DNA of 64,000 bases from Streptomyces sp. NBC_01197 (GTDB taxonomy: Bacteria; Actinomycetota; Actinomycetes; Streptomycetales; Streptomycetaceae): assembly GCF_036010505.1 (NCBI RefSeq), contig NZ_CP108569.1, forward strand, positions 1,178,001 to 1,242,000, given 5' to 3'. The notes beneath the pieces were generated by a model that was not told the origin of the DNA, did not search any database, and was given only the letters and a program-made list of their open reading frames with translations. Position numbers and translations under genes: made by a program. Shown here one piece after another: positions 59,796 to 64,000 of the stretch (the first letter of the stretch is position 1; the number at the start of each line of letters is the position of its first letter).

Positions 59796-61520
59796 TCAGA
59801 CGATGTAGAAGAGGTGGTTGAGCGGGAGCCGCTCGGCGGGCTCGATCGTCGCGGGTTCGCCGTCGACGGTGACCTTGTACGTCTCCGGGTCCACCTCGAT
59901 ACGCGGCAGCGCGTCGTTGCGCACCATGTGCTGCTTCCCGATGGTCCGGCAGCGCTGCACGGGCTCGGTCCGCCGCTGCAGGCCCAGCTCGGCGGGGACG
60001 CCCGCCGCGATGGACGCCTGCGACATGAAGGTGACCGAGGTCTGCTGCTTGGCACGGCCGTACGAGCCGAACATCGGCCGGTAGTAGACCGGCTGAGGGG
60101 TCGGCAGCGACGCGTTGGGGTCGCCCATCAGGGCCCAGTTGACCATGCCGCCCTTGATGATCAGCTTCGGCTTGGCGCCGAAGGAGTGCATCGGCCAGAG
60201 CACGATGTCGGCGAGTTTGCCGGGCTCCAGGGAGCCGATCACATCGGCCGCGCCAACCGCGATGGCGGGGTTGATGGTCAGCTTGGCCAGGTACCGCAGC
60301 ACGCGTGCGTTGTCGTTGCGGGAGCTGTCCTCCGCCAGCGGGCCGCGCAGCTCCTTGCAGTGGTGCGCGGTCTGGAACGCCCGGACGAACGACTCGCCGA
60401 CGCGGCCCATGGCCTGGGAGTCCGAGGAGAAGATGCTGATCACGCCGAGGTCGTGCAGTACGGTCTCGGCCGCGATCGTCTCGGCGCGCACCCGGCTGTC
60501 GGCGAACGAGACGTCCTCGGGGATGTCGCGGGACAGGTGGTGGCAGACCATCACCATGTCCAGCAGCTCGTCCACCGCGTTGACCGTGTACGGCAGCGTC
60601 GGGTTGGTGGAGGCGGGCAGGACGTTGGCCTCGCCCGAGACCCGGATGATGTCCGGGGCGTGGCCGCCGCCGGCTCCCTCGGTGTGGAAGGTGTGGATGG
60701 TCCGGCCATTGATCGCGGACAGGGTGTCCTCGAAGAAACCGCCCTCGTTGAGGGTGTCGGTGTGGATGGCCATCTGCACGTCGTGCTCGTCGGCGACCCG
60801 CAGGGCGGTGTCGATGGCGGCCGGGGTCGCGCCCCAGTCCTCATGCACCTTCAGACCGGCCGCGCCCGCCTCGATCTGCTCGCGCAGGGCCTCGGGCCGG
60901 CTGCCGTTGCCCTTGCCGAGCAGCCCCACGTTGACCGGCAGGTCCTCCACGGCCTCCAGCATCCGGTGGATGTTCCACGGGCCGGGGGTGCAGGTCGTGC
61001 CGTTGGTGCCGTCGGTCGGCCCGGTGCCGCCGCCGAAGAACGTGGTGATGCCGTTGGACAGGCCCTCCTGGGCCTGCTGCGGGGAGATGAAGTGGATGTG
61101 CGTGTCGACGCCGCCCGCGGTGGCGATCAGGTGCTCGCCTGAGATCACCTCGGTGCCGGGACCGATGACGAGCTTGGGGTCCACGCCGTTCTGGAGCTGC
61201 GGGTTGCCGGCCTTGCCGACCCCGACGATCAGACCGTGGCGGACACCGATGTCGCCCTTGACCACGCCGAGCACCGGGTCCATGACCACGACGTTGGTGA
61301 TGACCAGGTCGAGGGCGCCCTCGCGGTTGAGCGCTGACGGGTCCTGGGCCATACCGTCACGGATGGCCTTGCCGCCTCCGTAGACGGCCTCCTCCCCGTA
61401 GGAACCGGCGTTGTGGTCGTACTCGACCTCGACGACCAGGTTGGTGTCGGCGAGGTGGAACCGGTCGCCCACGGTGGGGCCGAACAGGTCCGTGTACTGC
61501 TTGCGCGGAATGATCGCCAT
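59796..61520 (-). CDS. ureC: Urease alpha subunit
   Basis: 574 residues from ATG 61520, one base overlapping the ureB stop. Nickel site: HIHFISP (two His), carbamylated Lys in [37 protein letters not shown]; and the mobile-flap [20 protein letters not shown] with the active Cys-His. Hydrolyses urea to ammonia and carbamate with UreA and UreB. All catalytic residues are present. Confidence 0.98.
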   Translation of the reverse strand: MAIIPRKQYTDLFGPTVGDRFHLADTNLVVEVEYDHNAGSYGEEAVYGGGKAIRDGMAQDPSALNREGALDLVITNVVVMDPVLGVVKGDIGVRHGLIVGVGKAGNPQLQNGVDPKLVIGPGTEVISGEHLIATAGGVDTHIHFISPQQAQEGLSNGITTFFGGGTGPTDGTNGTTCTPGPWNIHRMLEAVEDLPVNVGLLGKGNGSRPEALREQIEAGAAGLKVHEDWGATPAAIDTALRVADEHDVQMAIHTDTLNEGGFFEDTLSAINGRTIHTFHTEGAGGGHAPDIIRVSGEANVLPASTNPTLPYTVNAVDELLDMVMVCHHLSRDIPEDVSFADSRVRAETIAAETVLHDLGVISIFSSDSQAMGRVGESFVRAFQTAHHCKELRGPLAEDSSRNDNARVLRYLAKLTINPAIAVGAADVIGSLEPGKLADIVLWPMHSFGAKPKLIIKGGMVNWALMGDPNASLPTPQPVYYRPMFGSYGRAKQQTSVTFMSQASIAAGVPAELGLQRRTEPVQRCRTIGKQHMVRNDALPRIEVDPETYKVTVDGEPATIEPAERLPLNHLFYIV

Positions 61521-61969
61521 CAGTGCTGAGTCCCCTCGGTGCCCGCGGTGCTGTCGGCGCCGGGCGTGTTCCCTGTGCTGTCCGTACCGGCGGCGGTGCC
61601 GGCGTGTGTGAATCCCAGCTCCGACGCGCGGCGCAGCGCGTTGCGCTTGGTGTCGGGTGCCGACAGGCCCCCGTTGACGAGTCCGGCGAATCCGACGAGC
61701 CGCCCGGCGCCGCCGAAGGCGCACAGGCCGACCTCCCGGCTGTCACCGGGCTCGAAGCGCACGGCGGTGCCGGAGGGGATGTCCAGGCGCATTCCGAACG
61801 CGGCTTCACGGTCGAAGCGCAGGGCGCGGTTGATCTCGAAGAAGTGGTAGTGCGACCCGATCTGGATGGCACGGTCGCCGGTGTTGGCGACCGTGAGCCT
61901 GACCGTGGCCCGGTTGGCGTTGATCTCCACGGGGTCATCTCCGTAGAGGTAGTGGGCTCCGCCCGACAT
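61520..61969 (-). CDS. ureB: Urease beta subunit
   Basis: 149 residues. [21 protein letters not shown] and [36 protein letters not shown] are standard for UreB. The C-terminal 35 residues are a Thr/Ala/Gly-rich extension beyond the usual about 105 residues, probably unstructured. Stop shares a base with the ureC ATG. Confidence 0.96.
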   Translation of the reverse strand: MSGGAHYLYGDDPVEINANRATVRLTVANTGDRAIQIGSHYHFFEINRALRFDREAAFGMRLDIPSGTAVRFEPGDSREVGLCAFGGAGRLVGFAGLVNGGLSAPDTKRNALRRASELGFTHAGTAAGTDSTGNTPGADSTAGTEGTQH

Positions 61970-62001
61970 CTCTGTCTCCTCGGTGGTTCAGGCTTCAGGC
62001 T

Positions 62002-62307
62002 TCAGGCGCTGATCGGGTCGTGGCAGGTGACCAGCTTCGTCCCGTCGACGAACGCCGTCTCGACCTGAAGGACCGTGAGCATCTCGCGCACTCCGGGCAT
62101 CACGTCGTCCTGAGCGACGACCTTGCGGCCCAGTTCCATGCACTCCGCGACGGTGTGGCCGTCGCGTGCCGCTTCCAGGACGGCCTCGGTGATCAGCGCG
62201 GCGGCCTCGCTGTAGTTGAGCTTGGTTCCCCTGGCCCTGCGGCGGCGGGCCAGGTCGGCCACCACATAGACGTGGAGTTTGTCGATTTCGCGTGGTGCGA
62301 GATTCAT
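62002..62307 (-). CDS. ureA: Urease gamma subunit
   Basis: 101 residues, the family length. [43 protein letters not shown] and [23 protein letters not shown] block (here [14 protein letters not shown]). First urease structural gene, 4 bases after the urea transporter gene's end. Confidence 0.97.
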   Translation of the reverse strand: MNLAPREIDKLHVYVVADLARRRRARGTKLNYSEAAALITEAVLEAARDGHTVAECMELGRKVVAQDDVMPGVREMLTVLQVETAFVDGTKLVTCHDPISA

Positions 62308-62311
62308 GGCG

Positions 62312-63265
62312 TCACTCTGCTTTCTCGAACGAGATGCCGGGCCGGCCCAGCGCTGGACCCGCCGCGAGGAAGAGCCAGGTCGTCACAACGAACGGCCAGG
62401 TGAAGGGGGATCCGCCGGACGGCCGGGTGAATGCCTCCCAGGCGGCGGTGAAGGGGACCGAGGCCACGACGGCGAGCGCGGCATATCCGGCGGTCCACGG
62501 AGTGAGTGTCAGGAAGGTGGCTGCCAGCGCTATGGCACAGAGCACCCCGTTGTAGCCGTAGAGGCCCTCGGTGATCCGATCCGCCGGCAGTCCGGCGACG
62601 CAGGCGGTCAGCAGCGCGAGGGCGCTGGCGCCGGCCGCGGCTACGGCGGCGGCGCGCGAGGTGACGAGGAGGCCGACGAGCAGGATCAGGCCCGCGTACC
62701 ACTTGTCGAGGAAGAAGATCTGCCCGATGTTGTCGCAGAAGGCCCGGCCGGCCTCGGCAGCGGTCAGCGTGGTGAACCCGCCGACCCTCGCGGTGGCCGC
62801 GGCCGCGGCCGGGGCCGTCGGCAGCGCGATCATCAGCGCTCCGGCGACCAGGCAGTACGGGGCGGTCAGCACGGGCAGCCCGAAGCGCCCGAAGATGCGG
62901 CCGGCCGCCGCGCTCAGTACCGGGCAGATCGCCGCACCGAGTACCGCGAGCAGGACGGTACGTCCCGACGAGCCGAATGTGACGAGGAGGGCTATACCAG
63001 TCAGACAACCGCAGTAGCCCTCAAGCCCCTTGACGAGATTCCCGCGGTCGGCGCCCAGCAGTGCGGCGGTCCCGGCGGACACCGCCGCGCCGAGCAGTCC
63101 GTACACGCCGGTACGCCATCCCTCGGCGAACAGCCCGACGGTGGACAGCAGTCCGGTCCACGGGTTCGCGCTGAGGGTGACCTGTGCGATGCCCCGCAGC
63201 TGCACCTGCCCGATCCGGAACGGCGCCCGGCTCTTCGCCTGCACCACTTGTTCCGCCGCAGACAT
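62312..63265 (-). CDS. Urea transporter (SLC14/UT family)
   Basis: 317 residues with about ten hydrophobic segments. The UT family halves begin [13 protein letters not shown] and [14 protein letters not shown], with [14 protein letters not shown] and [14 protein letters not shown] as the repeated LxxYNG-type loops that form the selectivity filter. Imports urea for the downstream urease; first gene of the operon. The MSAAEQVV N-terminus is cytoplasmic. Confidence 0.92.
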   Translation of the reverse strand: MSAAEQVVQAKSRAPFRIGQVQLRGIAQVTLSANPWTGLLSTVGLFAEGWRTGVYGLLGAAVSAGTAALLGADRGNLVKGLEGYCGCLTGIALLVTFGSSGRTVLLAVLGAAICPVLSAAAGRIFGRFGLPVLTAPYCLVAGALMIALPTAPAAAAATARVGGFTTLTAAEAGRAFCDNIGQIFFLDKWYAGLILLVGLLVTSRAAAVAAAGASALALLTACVAGLPADRITEGLYGYNGVLCAIALAATFLTLTPWTAGYAALAVVASVPFTAAWEAFTRPSGGSPFTWPFVVTTWLFLAAGPALGRPGISFEKAE

Positions 63266-63834
63266 GTCTACTCCCTTGAGGACATGGCAATTTGCCCAGA
63301 AACCCCCAGATCAGGGGGGCCTGGCACTAGATCAACTTTCTGTTGAAAACCGTACGCCCGGCGCAAGCGGAACAGTGTCGCCAAGATCGGACACCGAGCG
63401 TGTCCGGGGCGGTACGGTACGACATAACCGCTGTTGGGATGCGGCGCACCACCGACCCACCGCGACCTGCCCCCTGTCGGCCCGGCAGCAAGTCTTGGTA
63501 AGAGGTTGAACGTCTTTTGAATGCTTCATACCTGTCATTTGACCGAACCAGGCCTGGACTCCTGGGCGCGCCGCCGACCAGGCGTTTTGGTCCCGGGGAA
63601 GCACCAGGTTGCGGGGCCGCCGTGCCGCGGCCATCCTGGAACGGCTTCGGCAGGCTCTGCCCGCTGCGTCTCCTCCACCGCACGCGTCTCCACCGCCCCG
63701 GCAGAGCGGCATCCCCATCCGCGCGACAGTCTCCTGTGTCACCGTCGCCGTACAGGCCGTGTGAGTACCACCGCGGCCGCCCCTGGGGCGGCTCGCCCCG
63801 GTCCCGCCTTCGATGAGCCGAAGGAGCACCGCCA
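63266..63834. promoter_or_regulatory. Divergent control region of the urease operon
   Basis: About 570 bases between the urea transporter and a rightward secreted-protein gene. TCAACTTTCTGTTGA (63332-63346) is a 5-bp inverted repeat like that upstream of the catalase. TTGAAC (63506) and an AT-rich patch (63505-63545) may belong to the rightward promoter. Nothing else stands out. Confidence 0.45.
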
Positions 63835-64000
63835 TGCACTCCGCACTGATGCGTACCGCGCTCGCCACGGCAGCTCTGTGCGCCACCCTCACCGCAGGCG
63901 CGATCACCCCGAGCAACGTTCTGCACCCCGCTTCCGCGCCCCCGTCAGCGCCCCATACCGCGCCCCGGACCGCGCCCCGTACGGAGGGCGACACGAATCC
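63835..64000 (+). CDS. Secreted protein, N-terminal part
   Basis: ATG 63835 with AAGGAG 9 bases upstream; runs off the window. 55 residues are visible: a signal peptide (MRTALATAALCATLTAGAI) followed by a Pro/Ala/Thr-rich stretch (HPASAPPSAPHTAPRTAPRT). Likely an exported or wall-associated protein with a linker at the front. Nothing more can be said. Confidence 0.6.

Noticed and set aside
59796..61724. Longer UreC start upstream of 61520
   Set aside because: MAIIPRKQY is the conserved UreC N-terminus and overlaps the ureB stop by one base; the extension overlaps ureB.

Overview
The window joins two kinds of DNA. Bases 1 to about 20,450 are the right part of a temperate siphophage genome: clearly lower G+C, very short tightly overlapping genes, tail and lysis genes. 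Bases from about 20,450 to 64,000 are high-G+C chromosome with the gene content and codon use of Streptomyces. The chromosomal order HTH regulator, hydroxypyruvate isomerase, tartronate semialdehyde reductase, catalase, glyoxylate carboligase, two acyl-CoA ligases is the glyoxylate region as I remember it from Streptomyces coelicolor (around SCO6194-SCO6208). The prophage ends at the 3' end of the HTH regulator gene, which looks like attR; the other end, the head genes and the integrase lie to the left of the window.

Prophage. Rightward genes (1-5,835): end of a tail hub-type protein, a baseplate/tail protein, a tail protein with a glycerophosphodiesterase domain, a one-TM coiled-coil protein, a CHAP endolysin, a small beta protein and a holin, closed by a strong bidirectional terminator. 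Leftward genes (about 15,014 down to 5,941): some 30 small genes, many chained by ATGA overlaps and several under 60 codons. They include a P-loop replication ATPase, a TagD-like cytidylyltransferase, an Lsr2-related DNA-binding protein and several Cys-rich zinc-ribbon proteins. Upstream of this block is about 1.9 kb without genes. It holds a sequence closely resembling the actinobacterial rRNA leader antitermination element, a tRNA-like mini-fold, hairpins, and dispersed GAATGAATGA-type repeats. Further right are an Lsr2 homologue, more small leftward genes, and a divergent XRE-DUF5753/DUF397 pair that is the best candidate for prophage immunity control.

Chromosome, 20.4-42.5 kb. The glyoxylate genes hyi-glxR-catalase and gcl are separated by a two-component system divergent from an ABC exporter. 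hyi and gcl carry the same palindromic operator (TTCCGNANTACGGAA), so one regulator probably controls both. Next come an Mrr-like zinc-ribbon protein, two AMP-forming acyl-CoA ligases (one carrying an apparently intact R4-type attB), a GAF-LuxR regulator, a GNAT acetyltransferase, an AlkZ-like glycosylase flanked by two gene fragments, a Ser/Thr kinase with a PQQ-type propeller, a truncated membrane protein and a sortase-E-type surface protein.

Chromosome, 42.6-64 kb. A leftward operon (two Gfo/Idh/MocA oxidoreductases, two TIM-barrel isomerase-type proteins, an MFS permease) is divergent from a ROK regulator that appears leaderless and has a TTA codon; it looks like a sugar or glycoside catabolic unit. 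Then come a DUF574 methyltransferase, an M24 peptidase with a methyltransferase, a GT-B-like gene preceded by 14 perfect heptamer repeats, a STAND NTPase-TPR gene broken by one extra base in a C8 tract, a complete urease operon with urea transporter (ureABC-F-G-D, no ureE), and the start of a secreted protein gene.
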